Positions 1 to 10,259 of a DNA stretch of 64,000 nt are shown one piece after another. A program made the position numbers and the translations under genes. The notes below the pieces were generated by a model. It was not told the origin of the DNA. It did no database searches and was given only the letters and a program-made list of their open reading frames with translations. The DNA is from Arctopsyche grandis (taxonomy: Eukaryota > Arthropoda > Insecta > Trichoptera > Hydropsychidae). The stretch is from contig NC_135362.1 of NCBI RefSeq assembly GCF_051622035.1, positions 12,651,501 to 12,715,500 of the forward strand, written 5' to 3'. Numbering within the stretch: position 1 is the stretch's first letter; the number at the start of each line of letters is the position of its first letter.

Positions 1-58
1 TACTACAAAATTAAGACCTGAATACGATTATTTAATATTTGAACTATGCAAAGACAGC

Positions 59-179
59 ACCTATGCAATTTTTCTTCCCAATCTGGCTTCAGATCTTCTT
101 CTTCGCCGATCATGTCACACTCGACGAGTGCCTTCTCCCAGTACGGTATCTCATCGAGCATCAACGGTGGTGCTGGCTC
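59..179 (-). CDS. coding exon of unrecognised gene (downstream of the 246-422 exon)
   Basis: A minus-strand exon begins after a good acceptor (TTTGCAG at 186-180) and reads EPAPPLMLDEIPYW, then an acidic stretch (GEEEDLKPDWEEKLHR). The likely donor is CATAG|GTGCTG near 59-58, although the frame stays open to a stop at 3-5, so the 3' boundary is uncertain. It joins the 246-422 exon in phase 0 across a 66-bp intron, and this continuity is the main reason to accept both as real exons. The gene continues off the left edge. I do not recognise the protein; it is rich in E and D with tryptophans, and no domain can be named. Confidence 0.5.
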
Positions 180-245
180 CTGCAAATAAACAGAATCAGT
201 ACAATCCGAATACACATTGAAAAATAAACAGCACACACGTCATAC

Positions 246-422
246 ATTTTCAACCGAGTCGACGTCTAGGACGTCGTCATCGTGAGATCCTTGAGTGTGG
301 CAGTCGGGACAGCGGGGGGCACGGCGTACGAGCAACAACCGCGTACCCGCACAGCTAACCCCGCCCCCCACACTAACCGCTCTTGCATAACTATGCTCCA
401 TCCAAACTAGCGATATGGGCTT
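246..422 (-). CDS. coding exon of unrecognised gene
   Basis: The acceptor is TTTCTTTACAG just upstream of 422 and the donor is GAAAAT|GTATGA at 246/245. The exon is exactly 59 codons (177 nt, phase 0 to phase 0) and starts KPISLVWMEHSYARAV. It contains a basic, cysteine-bearing stretch (RRAPRCPDCHTQ) and ends in an acidic tail (HDDDVLDVDSVEN). GC content is well above the neighbourhood, as expected for an old exon in AT-rich DNA. Product unknown. The GC-rich segment near 4.8-5.1 kb upstream on this strand could be its 5' end, but that is only a guess. Confidence 0.5.
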
Positions 423-479
423 CTGTAAAGAAAATATAAAAAAAATTATAATGTTTAGCAAGTATATACTGTAGGACAA

Positions 480-985
480 ATAAAATAAACTGCTACTTCC
501 GGTTGACGGATGCTTACCAAATTTTATACATAACTTGGTATTAAGTTTAAACTTCTAGATATGAAATTTCAGTTCAATAAACCAAAAGGTTAATTTATAA
601 AGATTATAATTTCTATTACTTTTAAAAAAATTTCAGTCCGATCCAATTAGCGGTTTGGGAGATAATTGAATTCAAAAACTTAAAAAAAAGAGGACACCTA
701 CATATAAGTGGAGGTACCATTTCCAGTCGACTTAAAAATTTGAAAAAAAATCACGTTGTATCGATAAGAATTTCAGTAACCGATACTAAGTTTCAGTTCG
801 ATAGGACTAACGGTGTTTAAAAAATCCTCAAAATACACAAACACACACACACACACAGACAGACACATTTTTTCTAGATCATTAAAACGTGATCAGTGAT
901 CGATTCCGAGTTCGAATCAGTCAAAATCTCGAGTTCGAATTTTCGCATGATCACAAAACTTCATCTATTGTTACTACATATATAC
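480..985 (+). repeat. interspersed repeat with internal (CA)n tract, copy 1
   Basis: The block starts near ACTTCCGGTTGACGGATG, passes an AT-rich body (CGATACTAAGTTTCAGTTCG at about 780-799), a CA/CAGA microsatellite at about 838-870, and ends in a conserved tail (CTAGATCATTAAAACGTGAT, then GATCGATTC and GAGTTCGAATC). The same order recurs at 7785-8190, 19527-19930 (no tail), 40870-41225 and, reversed, 42320-42558. No ORF, terminal inverted repeat or target duplication is visible, so the class is unknown. Confidence 0.75.
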
Positions 986-989
986 ATAT

Positions 990-1640
990 ATAAAGTAAAA
1001 AGAAAAATCTAAATACATCCAACCCAACTTGCTTTGAGGAAGAGAGACCTGACTTTGAAATTGAAGCAGCCAATTTTTTTAAAACTTATCAACGTTATTT
1101 GTCAATTTTTTCACATCCCACACTGAAAAGGGGCTCGACTTTGAGGAAAATTTATCAAAAGGGCGAATTACCTTTACAAATGGTCACATTTCGATATCCA
1201 GCATTCTGTTTCCGCACATGCAAGAAAAATTGCGAGCAAGGTGTGCCTTACTGGCATGTGTGCGAGTAGGATGCAGTATACAAGCCATAACCACATTAAG
1301 AGCCAGGCCACATTGGACAACTTGGTCGCTTTAAGTCTTTCAACTCAAGAGACTAAAAGCGATATGTGATGATACACACAAATGCTAATAGTATTTTCAC
1401 TGTAGAATTGTCAATATGTAACGATACAGTCACACGTGTTCATAGTTTTTTCACTACGTAATCGCACTCAATATAACGCAACATACAGTCGCTCGAGCAA
1501 TAAAATCGTCAAGACCAGACAGAGTGTCCGCGACAAATCTCTCCGGTCAAAATCAAAGTCGCCCAGCTCTAACACAAGAACCATGTAGTAACATATTATG
1601 AAGGGGCCTGTAATCGAGCGACATTTTAAAGCAATAAATA
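990..1640. other. AT-rich intergenic stretch, nothing recognised
   Basis: No coding potential or clear repeat structure is visible. A short TAAA run at about 1632-1652 abuts the next retroelement. Confidence 0.5.
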
Positions 1641-3140
1641 AATAAATAAATGAATCGTTAGAAGTGGGATCCGTCCTGGATGCATGGAAGGTGTCTACTA
1701 TTGTACCGGTACCAAAGGTTACTGGCACACATAAAGCCAGTGAAATGAGGCCCATCAATATGTTACCAATTGTTGAGAAGATGCTGGAGGAAATCGTTAT
1801 GATTCAATTGAAAGAGTTCATTAGTATAAATGATTGTTTGGTTGTGGAACAGTCTGGATTTAGAGTGAAACATTCAACAGAAACCGCTATCCAATTGGTG
1901 GTTTCTGATTGGATGGAGACGATGGATGAATCTAGCATGGTTGTTGGAGCAGTTTTTCTAGATTTTAAGCGAGCGTTCGAGACAGTAGATAGGAATATTT
2001 TATTACAAAAATTATATAAGTTAGGAATAAATGGTATAGTATTAAAGTGGCTTCAATCATACTTAAATAATAGAAGGCAAATAGTAAAAATTGATAAGGT
2101 GTTATCCTCTGAATTTGTAACACCTCATGGAGTGCCGCAAGGGTCCAAATTGGGACCCTTATTATTTATATTATATATAAACGATATTGTTAAGGTAATT
2201 AAGATGTGTAAAATACATTTGTTTGCAGATGATATATTGATATATATAATTGGAAAGAATGTTGATGTAATGTCTGAGATTTTAAATATAGAATTAAATT
2301 ATGTGAATGACTGGTTGTGTGAAAATAAATTAAAGTTGAATGTGAATAAAACAAAAATGATGTGGTTGAATGGTAAAAATAAAAATATATTGAATGAAAT
2401 TAGAATTGATGATAAGTTAATTGAAAAAGTTGAAAATATAAAATACTTAGGTGTATACATAGATTCAGGACTAAATTTTAAAATGCACGCTGACTATATA
2501 ATAAAAAAAATGGCTAGAAAAGTTGGTGTATTACATATGTAGATTAAGAAATATTTTAAGTAAAAAAAGTAAAATTTTAGTGTTTAATTCAATTGTCTTG
2601 CCACATGTGGTTTATTGTGCCACTGTGCTTAATTTGTTTAGTGGCCAAGATTTAGAAAAAATGCAAAAAATACAGAATAAAGCTATGAGAGCTATTTTGA
2701 ATGTGAGTAGATTTAAGAGTATTGGAAGTATGTTAGATGAATTAGGATGGATGAGTATTAGAATTAGTCTAAATATTAGTACATTGTCTTTTGTTTATAA
2801 GTTAGATCATAAGTTATTACCTAAGTATTTTGATGATTATATAATAAGGAATAGAGATAAACATAGTTTTTATACTAGAAATAAGGACAAACTAGTTGTA
2901 AGTAGAGTAAGAAAGAATAAGACGGCTGGGGGTGTTTTTCACAGGGGTGTGCTCATGTATAATGCCCTCCCTGAGTGCGTCAGGTCTGCTAAAAACATGG
3001 ATGCATTCCTGCGAGGTGCAAAGAGACACCTCTGTGAGGGACAGTACATATAAGTTAATTATAAATTTTAGAGTTAAGTATAATAATTAAGATGTATTTT
3101 TAAATTAGCTTGATAGCTAAAATATATATAAATAAATAAA
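1641..3140 (+). mobile_element. 5'-truncated CR1/L2/Jockey-group non-LTR retrotransposon (family A), copy 1
   Basis: The element holds the reverse-transcriptase and 3' part of the family seen almost complete, reversed, at 29308-32110. The nuclease half is missing. It ends in a short 3' UTR and a (TAAA)n tail at about 3125-3165, typical of this retrotransposon group. Copy 1 and copy 2 are very similar, so both inserted fairly recently in family terms. Confidence 0.85.
1664..3053 (+). pseudogene. reverse transcriptase of family A element, frameshifted
   Basis: This part encodes the reverse transcriptase that copies element RNA at the target site. The first frame (1664-2542) carries the finger/palm motifs: FKRAFETVD, GVPQGSKLGPLLFILYIND and the catalytic FADD box (LFADDILIYI, about 2218-2247). 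A small indel near 2530-2540 relative to copy 2 stops that frame, and the C-terminal thumb/connection region (RLRNILSKKSKILVFNSIVL onward) continues in the frame of 2523-3053, ending LCEGQYI. The upstream endonuclease domain is absent, so the copy cannot move by itself. Confidence 0.85.
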
Positions 3141-3164
3141 TAAATAAATAAAATAAATAATGCT

Positions 3165-4780
3165 CGGAAACTATTCAGCATCACATGCGCAATATGTGAC
3201 TCGATGACTGCCAGCAATTAGTTGGTAATGTAAAGTGGGAAAACGGGAGAAGAGAATCCGACAGTTAAGTGCATTCGGGGGTGAACAATGGAGACCCTCG
3301 GATCAGGCCGAACGGCACTCAGTCACTTCCCACTAGATTTCTCACAATCTGGACGAGAGCGTGATACTGTAAAACTGTACGTGCCTAGAAAATGGATAAA
3401 TTTACGGGTCAGTGAAGCTGGTGTGAGCAACTTGTCCTTTAAAAAGGAGGTACACTTGGTACAGGGGTATTCTAGAACGAGCGCTGGCTACGCGTGGGCC
3501 TCCTGAATCATTCAATAAATGCCCTGAAGCGACTTTGGCCTTTCATTTGGATCCTCAACCCACCAATTATGCAACAGTATTATTTTATTGCCCAGATTTT
3601 GTGTTTACATGCATGCTCAGGCATTATAGACGAGACCAAAGTCCTCGTGGCTGCTGCATATGTAGTTTTACAAAAGAAGAGAAGAGCGTAGTCAAGACCT
3701 TTGTTCGCTCTTGGCATATGTTTGTAATCACGAGAAATTTTGTAATTTTCAAAAATATACGTCCACGATCCAACAATCATACTTCTTATATAATATATAT
3801 TTTTTAAATCAATGGCTTCTACATTTTACATATGAAATGAAGTGGTATTTCATTTGATCAATTATCATCATTTATTTGAATAAAGTTCTTCTAAACAACA
3901 AAACACATTCATGCCGACTCGCGTCATGTCTGTGTCGTCGCCGAATCCGTAAGCCAAGCATTTCAATATATGGGAGCAGGAAAGAAACATGTATTGCTGA
4001 GTATTTTCGTATAGTGAGTGATATTATCGGCAATACCCGGCCATACCAACGATCGTGAAATAGCAATATGATAAAATTACCAGGCTTCGTGAGACTATAT
4101 TGCCATGAAAATGGTCTTCATTTACAGTCCAGACAAATAGGCAAATCTGTACGTGATGAAAGCAATTGTTCTTTTTCGCCCACCACTACCAAAATTTGTG
4201 TGTATTGCAAATAAATCATCCTCTCTTAGTCATTTTTTTAACCGAGCTTGGTTCGGTCTTCTCAATATTGTATAATAAACAAATGTGTGTATATAAAAAC
4301 TGCATTGGTAAACAATAATTATATGAGCGTATTGCAAACATTGAAAATCGTATGAATCGTGGCATAAAATGAAAAGGTACTTTTGCAAAATAGAGCCAAC
4401 TCGCATGAGCAGTTGTGTAATATAAAAACAAATGCGGTAACGGTATACGACTTTAAAGAATTAGCTTAAATATTGTACAAAAAAATAGGCGATGTTAAAA
4501 AAGTAGTGCAATGTACAAAGTCAAGCTTACCGAAGAGCCTGTTAGAGCACGAATATACGAAACGAAACTGTCGTGAAAGTTCTCCTCGTCTTGAGATAAC
4601 CTCCGACTGGCACGCAGATCCTGAAACATGTTACAAATGCACAATGAATATAGTGAAGTAAGTGTGAGTGAGCGATATTTGAAAAGAGAGCGGTGGAGTC
4701 ACGAATGGTGGGAGCTCGAAGGTCAACGTGAGGCGGAATAATCACCATGGCAACGGAGTGGTTTGAGGAGTAGAGTAGAG
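3165..4780. other. intergenic DNA with only short unsupported ORFs
   Basis: A 72-codon ATG ORF (3288-3506) and overlapping short ORFs at 3494-3807 are present, but none shows a recognisable motif, a splice signal or similarity to anything else in the window. I call no gene here. Confidence 0.4.
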
Positions 4781-5090
4781 TGAGGTTAGGAAGTGAGTGG
4801 AGGTGAAGCGTCTTGGAGGTGGGCCACGCTTTTGGGCCACTCCGAAGTACCGGATGTCGGTGATGAAGCAAAGGCCTGGGCTGTGGCTGTGGCTGTGGCT
4901 GTGGCTGTGGATGAGGGTCGTCGGCCAGGCTCACAGCGGCTGCCGCCATGCCCTGCATGCAGTCATGGGGCCGCCGATGGGCGCCGCTAAAACACCCACT
5001 TCTCGACGAAAACAACAAACGCCAACACCGAGAGCGGCGGCCACGCCACTGTCGATAGCCGACTACCAACTGCGCCGCCAAAACTAAACG
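4780..5090. other. GC/CpG-rich island with (GGCTGT)n hexanucleotide tract
   Basis: Base composition rises sharply. A GGCTGT tract of about six units lies at 4877-4912; on the minus strand it reads as alternating Pro-Gln. On the minus strand an in-frame ATG is followed by GCAGCCGCT|GTGAGC, a plausible donor. This could be the promoter and first exon of the minus-strand gene at 1-422, but no sequence joins them and the call is speculative. Confidence 0.3.
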
Positions 5091-5451
5091 TCAAAACACG
5101 GACGTAACAGCTCAAATCACAACCATACAGTGTGCACTTCAAATTTAATTTTCAGCCGTTTCAACCGAGTGAAATCAGTTAACGGTCTTAGATTCTTCTT
5201 CTAATGCCGAATTCGTATTCGAATGTGCCTACCGTGGGCATACGTCGTTTATTACCATACCCCGTGCGAATTTCTCTACAGAATTTCGGATGCGGTGCAT
5301 CCGCTCTAAAATCGCCAGACAAATTGAACGACAGATTAACAGACGGCTGCTTTAAATGCAATTCTCGTCTTCTCGAATGATAGATTGCACATCAGATGAC
5401 GGGTAACCTTTCGATGTGCACAGATGCAATGATTAAAATGGTAATTACTAA

Positions 5452-5551
5452 AATTGACTTGGATCTTTTAGGCGAGTTTAATAAGGCAAGATTCGATAAG
5501 TTCCAAATCTTGCCTTATTAAACTCGCCAGAAAGATCCAACTCAATTTTGA
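5452..5551. repeat. near-perfect palindrome inside family D element
   Basis: Arms of about 44 bp with few mismatches (AAAATTGACTTGGATCTTTT ... AAAGATCCAACTCAATTTT, inner TTTAATAAGGCAAGATT) are separated by a ~12-nt spacer. Part of this unit (AACTCGCCAGAAAGATCCAA) recurs in the second copy near 58667-58690. Confidence 0.8.
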
Positions 5552-5561
5552 TAATTGCATC

Positions 5562-6198
5562 TGGACGATAGCTGCAGGGGCTGTAATGTGTGTATGTGTA
5601 TGTATGGGTGACCAGTGGATGTGTGTGTGTCGTCGTCTCGATCAGCTTGCTTTGGAACGGTGCGGGGTGGGGGAATTATACAAAAGAGTAACGGTTATGA
5701 TCTCGTTTTTATTGATGAGTCGATGGCCTAGCCGGGGAGTTGCTCGACGCCTCTGCCCCTTTATGGCGGAGGCTGTGGATTGAGTAGGCTGTGGCTGGTC
5801 AGGAAGGGTAGACCAGCCACGCCAAGACTTCTCGGTCGGCGTCTCACGAACGTCTGAGAGCTCGCCGTGTTCGAGGCTTGGGTCGAACACGTGGTCGAGC
5901 ATAGTCGGTGAGGCACGACTATGGAAGAAGCCATACTCTTCGGAGGGCTTCTATGATGCCAATGAGCGCTCGCCGTGATCAGACTTGGGCGGATCACGGG
6001 GCCAGAGTTCGGGGCTTAGTTTGAGGCCGGCTTTTACGAGGGACGCTGCATCTGGCGGTCCGCGCCGGGATCACCGGGCGCCGGACCCACGGGAGAATCT
6101 AGAGCGACTGACAGATGGTCGGTGTAAAAAAAGAGGGAAAACAAAAGCCGAAGCCGTAAGAGGACAACCAACGGCCATGAGGGTTTTTGGCTCGGACA
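5562..6198 (-). mobile_element. solo LTR (637 bp) with 5-bp target duplication
   Basis: The GC-rich block begins TGGACGATAG and ends CTCGGACA, so it reads TG...CA. It is flanked by GCATC on both sides (5557-5561 and 6199-6203), the size expected for gypsy or BEL/Pao integration. It interrupts the family D element exactly between otherwise continuous sequence. An AATAAA on the minus strand (plus TTTATT near 5709) suggests minus orientation. No internal region is present, as after recombination between two LTRs. It is not similar by eye to the LTRs at 20.4 and 25.6 kb. Confidence 0.8.
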
Positions 6199-6467
6199 GC
6201 ATCTGTGCACATCGAAAGGTTACTCGTCATCTGATGTGCAATCTATCATTCGAGAAAACGAGAATTACGTTTAAAGCTGCCGTTCTGTTAATCTGGCGAT
6301 TTTAGAGCGGATGCACCAAACCCTAGAATTTCATATCATGGGCAAACCGAAACCATTTTTCAAGTCCGAGTCCCATCCATGACCTAATGTTCCGGAGCCA
6401 AGAAAGCTTCTTTCTCCCAAGTCACCGTTTGCCTTCTATTTTCCTTTCTATGATTATTGGTAGAAGG

Positions 6468-6964
6468 CAGTGGCGGCTCGTGAGAATTCATATAGGGGAG
6501 GCTGCAGATATTAATCGGGATTTAGCAGCTCGTTGACCATACCGGTGATCAAATTCAGACAAAAATAGCATGCATATGTACTATACTGGGAGATCTGCAG
6601 CCTTGCAGTCAGAGAAGTGTAATAAAATAGAAGTGCCCTAAGGCATCAAAAGTGTCGACAGTTGCGGTGTGGCTATAGCCACACTCCGTTCTTGAAAAAA
6701 TGTCTGTTAATTAAAAGCCGGCGCGTAGACACGATGTTCTGACTCTTTCTCGCACGCGGACACGCTTACGAGCGTGACAGAGACAACTAATATTACTAAT
6801 TATAGTACTGTGAACGCGTTTGACACAGGGTATTTGTTCAAAAAGGCACTTCTATTGTATAACACTTATCTGCCTGCAGCCCATATGGACGGCAAAAATA
6901 GCATACATTTTTACTTTTCTAGGAGGGCTGTAGCCCCGCAGCCCATATAGACGAGCCGCCACTG
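6468..6964. mobile_element. nonautonomous hAT element with perfect 8-bp TSD
   Basis: The ends are CAGTGGCGGCTCGT and its exact complement ACGAGCCGCCACTG. The element is flanked by GTAGAAGG at 6460-6467 and 6965-6972. An 8-bp duplication and CAGTG ends are hAT hallmarks. Subterminal GCTGCAG/GCTGTAGCCCC stretches are also inverted. There is no transposase ORF. Confidence 0.9.
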
Positions 6965-7027
6965 GTAGAAGGCGATATTTGGGACCGCAAATAATGTGGC
7001 TAAAATATTCCATCTTACGGCGCTTTA

Positions 7028-7210
7028 AGGTCTGTTCATACCTATCCAGCACGACCCGTATCCTGCAGGTGTCATGCAAGTTCCGATAGTATTATTTAGT
7101 ACATTATATATGGACGCGCATGAATGCGTAAATGCGCATGCGCGAATGGAGTAGTCACTTGCATGACACCTGCAGGATACGGGTCGTGCTGGATAGGTAT
7201 GAACAGACCT
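7028..7210. mobile_element. PIF/Harbinger-like MITE with 53-bp perfect arms
   Basis: The element starts AGGTCTGTTCATACCTATCC and ends with its exact complement. The arms (7028-7080 and 7158-7210) match over 53 bp around a 77-bp spacer, and TTA flanks both sides (7025-7027, 7211-7213). A 3-bp TTA duplication fits PIF/Harbinger. The arms would form a strong hairpin if transcribed. Confidence 0.85.
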
Positions 7211-7375
7211 TTACTGTGTCAAGAAGTTCTCTCTTTTTATGAAGAAGCTGGAGGACCGTTTCTTTTCTCACATGTTTCTTCCATGAGATCTTTAATATCC
7301 TCGGTCTTAGATTACAGATTCGAAATTGCTAATTTATTTGAAAATGGACGCAAAATAATTTAAAAGAGAAGGGTT

Positions 7376-7410
7376 GTTAACAGTGACGGTCCGTGAGAAT
7401 TAATAATTAT
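7376..7410 (+). repeat. relic hAT end (CAGTGACGGTCCGTGAGAAT)
   Basis: The sequence resembles the CAGTGGCGTGCCGTGAAAAT terminus seen at 17472, 47672, 52259 and 53094. No matching second end was found. Confidence 0.4.
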
Positions 7411-7421
7411 GTGGTGTGCAG

Positions 7422-7626
7422 GGTGATCGGATAAATGCACTCGAGACATCCAAATTTTTAAAAATGCTCAAGAAGAACTAATGCAATAGAATTTCACAAA
7501 AAATGGTTAAGGGGCAGGGACATAATATGTAAAAATGTGAAATATAAAGGCGGTCGAAAGAAATGAGAGTTGAAAAAATTGGTTCATTGATGCAACTATC
7601 TCGAGTGCATTTTTCCGGTCACCGAA
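7422..7626. mobile_element. short inverted-repeat element, family E copy 1
   Basis: The left end GGTGATCGGATAAATGCACT and the complement of the right end GGTGACCGGAAAAATGCACT match, and both continue CGAGA. A second copy lies at 60565-60825 and shares CTCGAGACATCCAAA and GCAATAGAATT. It is noncoding. Confidence 0.7.
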
Positions 7627-7784
7627 AAAATTATATTCCATAAAAAATACGAAACAAGCCATCGTACTTTTTAAAATGCATTTAGGTTGTCTTGTTGTAT
7701 ACTTGTGGAAATAACGGGATAACAGGTATAGCTTCAGTCTACCTATAGATTGCCAGATGTATTTCTTCAAGGATGTTGAGTGTT

Positions 7785-8190
7785 TGGGAGATAATTGAAT
7801 TTAAAAACTTAAAAAAAGAACGCCTATAAGGGGAGTAACATTTCCGGTCAATTTAAAAATTTAAGTCGTATCGGTAAGAATTTCAGTACCCAATACTTTT
7901 CGATGACTAACGGTGTTCAAAAAATCTCCAAAATACACAGACACACACAAAAAAACACACACACACACAGACACACAGCCACACACACAGACACACAGAC
8001 ACACACATAGACACACAGACACACACACAGACACACACAGACACACACAGACACACACACAGACACACACACAGACACACACGCAGACACACAGACACAC
8101 ATACAGACAAATATTTTTCTAGATCATTAAAACGTGATCAGTGATCGATTCTGAGTTCGAATCAGTCAAAATCCCCTTAATAAGAGAGAC
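7785..8190 (+). repeat. interspersed repeat with (CA)n tract, copy 2
   Basis: Same order of blocks as 480-985: GGGAGATAATTGAATT, a body with GGTAAGAATTTCAGTA, a long imperfect CA/CAGACA microsatellite (7935-8108), then CTAGATCATTAAAACGTGAT. The microsatellite is much longer than in copy 1. Confidence 0.8.
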
Positions 8191-8284
8191 CTTTGCTGAA
8201 TCATTGGGCTGCGATTCCCAGTCACACTTATCCGACAAACGACACCATTAATACAACAATCTAAGTGTACATATGCACATACAT

Positions 8285-9834
8285 AGGGCTTCCAAACCGG
8301 TTTAAACCGAAACCGAAAAGCCGGCTTTTTGACCATTTTTCAAAAAACCGAAAACCGGCTTTTTGGCTCGATCAACCGGCTTTTTAAGGTTTTCTTTAAT
8401 TCATGTTTTTTTCCTCAAAATTAACAATTATGAATTTTAAATTTCTGTGATAGATCAAAATAAATGTGTATAAACGCTCTTAGGTATAGGCGTATATTTC
8501 TTTGAACAAAAAAAAAGCTACACTACTTTCTTTCTTGAGCGGTTTCTTTGAGATTTAGTAATGGACCAAGGCATAAACCAATAAAATATTATTGAAAGTA
8601 TGTAGTTTCAATGGCCTACCCAACTTCAGGTATAGAAGCATCCTTATCTATCGCAAATTCTTATACTTATATACATAGCTAAAATAGATGCGTAAAAACA
8701 ACTTTGAAATCTTTTTATCTATAATATATCTAGCTTATTTAAATCATTTAATTATATGAGCGTATTTAGGATCTGCCATTTTACGACTGTGATATATGTA
8801 TGTACATATAATACAAATTTTATTATTTTATTTTTTTATTTTTATTTTTATTTTATTAATTGAAAAATCAACAGACAGGATGTACAGAGATAGGTATAAA
8901 AAACACAAAAAGTAAATAAATAATATATGTAACACCCGAGTCCAATAATAGATTTTTACAAAAATGAAAAAGATAAATATAAGGAAAACAAATTAAAAAG
9001 TAAAGAATAAAGGCATGACAAAATATGTAGTACATTGCATAATTAAACTATAGTATTAAAATATTTGGAAAAGGTTATAAGATAGAATATAAGAAGAAAT
9101 TGAAATTTACAAATATAAAAAACAAATGAAAAAGGTAAATACAAAATAAACAAATGAAATGGAAAGGAATGAAAGCTATAATATGATTAAATAGCACATT
9201 ACATAACTAAACTAAAGTATAAAAATAATGGAAATATTGGAAAAATAGAATAGAAGAAAAAATGAATCAATCGGTCAAGATTCTCTTGATGTTAGACCTG
9301 AATTGATGTAGGGAAATACCAAACAGATCAACCTCATTCAGCTCTCCGTTAAACATACGATAAACGCGCTGCAGATAAAAATATTTTTGGGAATTAGTAT
9401 TGAAAGGATCAAGTGAAAAGAGTGTAACGCGTCTAGGGTATCGAACTGGGATTCTGAAATTAACCTTATTCAGTAAATCAGAACAATCAAGGAAACCATT
9501 TATGAGCTTAAAGAAGAATATAGCATCAGAATGTCGTCATTATTAGTCGTCAGAATTATTTGTAATATTTGTAATAATAATATAAAGTGATGATCTTATG
9601 AAAGTTCATAATGTTTATAACTTAATTTAATTTATAAAAAACTGTATTTTTTGCATTATATAGATATATATTATGCAAATATTTACATATTTACATTTTT
9701 TTTTTCGATATAAAAATTTTAAACTTAAAAAAATCGTATTTTTCTAAAACCGGTGAAAGCCGGCCAACCGGCTTTTTATTTGTAAAAAAACCGAAAACCG
9801 GCTTTTTATTTCGGGCGGTTTTTTGGAACCCCTA
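8285..9834. mobile_element. nonautonomous hAT-like element with repeated CCGG subterminal motifs
   Basis: The left end is AGGGCTTCCAAACC; the right end, reversed, is AGGGGTTCCAAAAAACC. Both ends carry several copies of an AAAAGCCGGTTTT-type motif in either orientation, as expected of transposase-binding subterminal repeats. Flanks contain ACATACAT on the left and a shifted ACATACAT on the right, a possible 8-bp duplication in low-complexity DNA. The interior is AT-rich and carries the fragment at 8822-9540. Confidence 0.6.
8822..9540 (-). mobile_element. 3' fragment of jockey-superfamily retrotransposon (family B)
   Basis: On the minus strand this is nearly identical to the 3' end of the element at 38320-40660: the last ~90 codons of the reverse-transcriptase ORF (ending in the same frame at about 9265), the 3' UTR and a T-rich start that corresponds to the A-rich tail. 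It is 5'-truncated, the usual fate of such insertions, and lies inside the hAT-like element. Confidence 0.85.
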
Positions 9835-9849
9835 GTACATACATATATT

Positions 9850-10252
9850 AAGGTGACCATTCGTACTGTATTTACCAGTACAGTATTGGTTTTTTGAGTA
9901 TCTTTCCTGGCAAGTCGTGAGATAAAACCACCTTTTATCTAATAGTTGAATTTAAATATACAAAGCGTTCAGCGAAAATGATGTCTCCTACGAAGATATT
10001 GGCAAATTAGTCAAATATTGTCTTTGTTTACCAGGAATATATGCATCTGCCGAAGAACATTTTTCTTCGATGAACAATATGTGGTCCAGTGATAAAACGC
10101 AATATTGAATGTTAAAAGTTAACTAGTTCTATTTAGAATTTTATAAGAACATTAAAGAAAATAATTTTTTTTATTTTAGTTTTTAATAATGGAAATACTA
10201 ATTTTTTTGGATAACATGTCCTGGTTTTCAATTTGAAAAAAAAATGGTCACT
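9850..10252. mobile_element. internally deleted hAT element
   Basis: The ends TTAAGGTGACCATT and AATGGTCACTTTAA are inverted repeats with one mismatch. The body keeps a piece of transposase C-terminus. The target duplication could not be fixed because the flanks are TACATA simple sequence. Confidence 0.65.
9962..10108 (+). pseudogene. hAT transposase C-terminal dimerisation fragment
   Basis: The open stretch reads KLVKYCLCLPG and ASAEEHFSSMNNMW before a stop at about 10106. The pattern of hydrophobic LVKYCLCLPG, then AS.EE.FS.MN..W, is the signature of the hAT C-terminal dimerisation region that normally follows the catalytic core. All upstream catalytic parts are missing, so this is a remnant. 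Confidence 0.7.
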
Positions 10253-10259
10253 TTAACAT

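Larger units (their letters stand above)
5294..6317. mobile_element. long inverted-repeat DNA element, family D copy 1 (split by a solo LTR)
   Basis: The left arm (5294-5430, GGTGCATCCGCTCTAAAATC) and the right arm (about 6199-6317, reversed) are imperfect inverted repeats of over 100 bp that share the landmarks CAGATGACG, CTTTCGATGTGCAC and GCATCTG. A second copy with the same arms is at 58479-58857. There is no transposase ORF, so this is a nonautonomous element. The target duplication is unclear. Confidence 0.75.

Noticed and set aside
4542-5081. 179-codon minus-strand frame with Pro-Gln repeats
   Set aside because: Starts at TTG, the repeat is a GGCTGT microsatellite, and the lower half reads through AT-rich DNA. 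Kept only as a possible promoter or first-exon region.
7861-8122. Long frames of alternating Val-Cys or Thr-His
   Set aside because: They are translations of the CA/TG microsatellite and nothing else.
8275-9842. ACATACAT as proof of an 8-bp hAT duplication
   Set aside because: The flanks are TACATA simple sequence and the right copy is offset by three bases, so it is not firm evidence.
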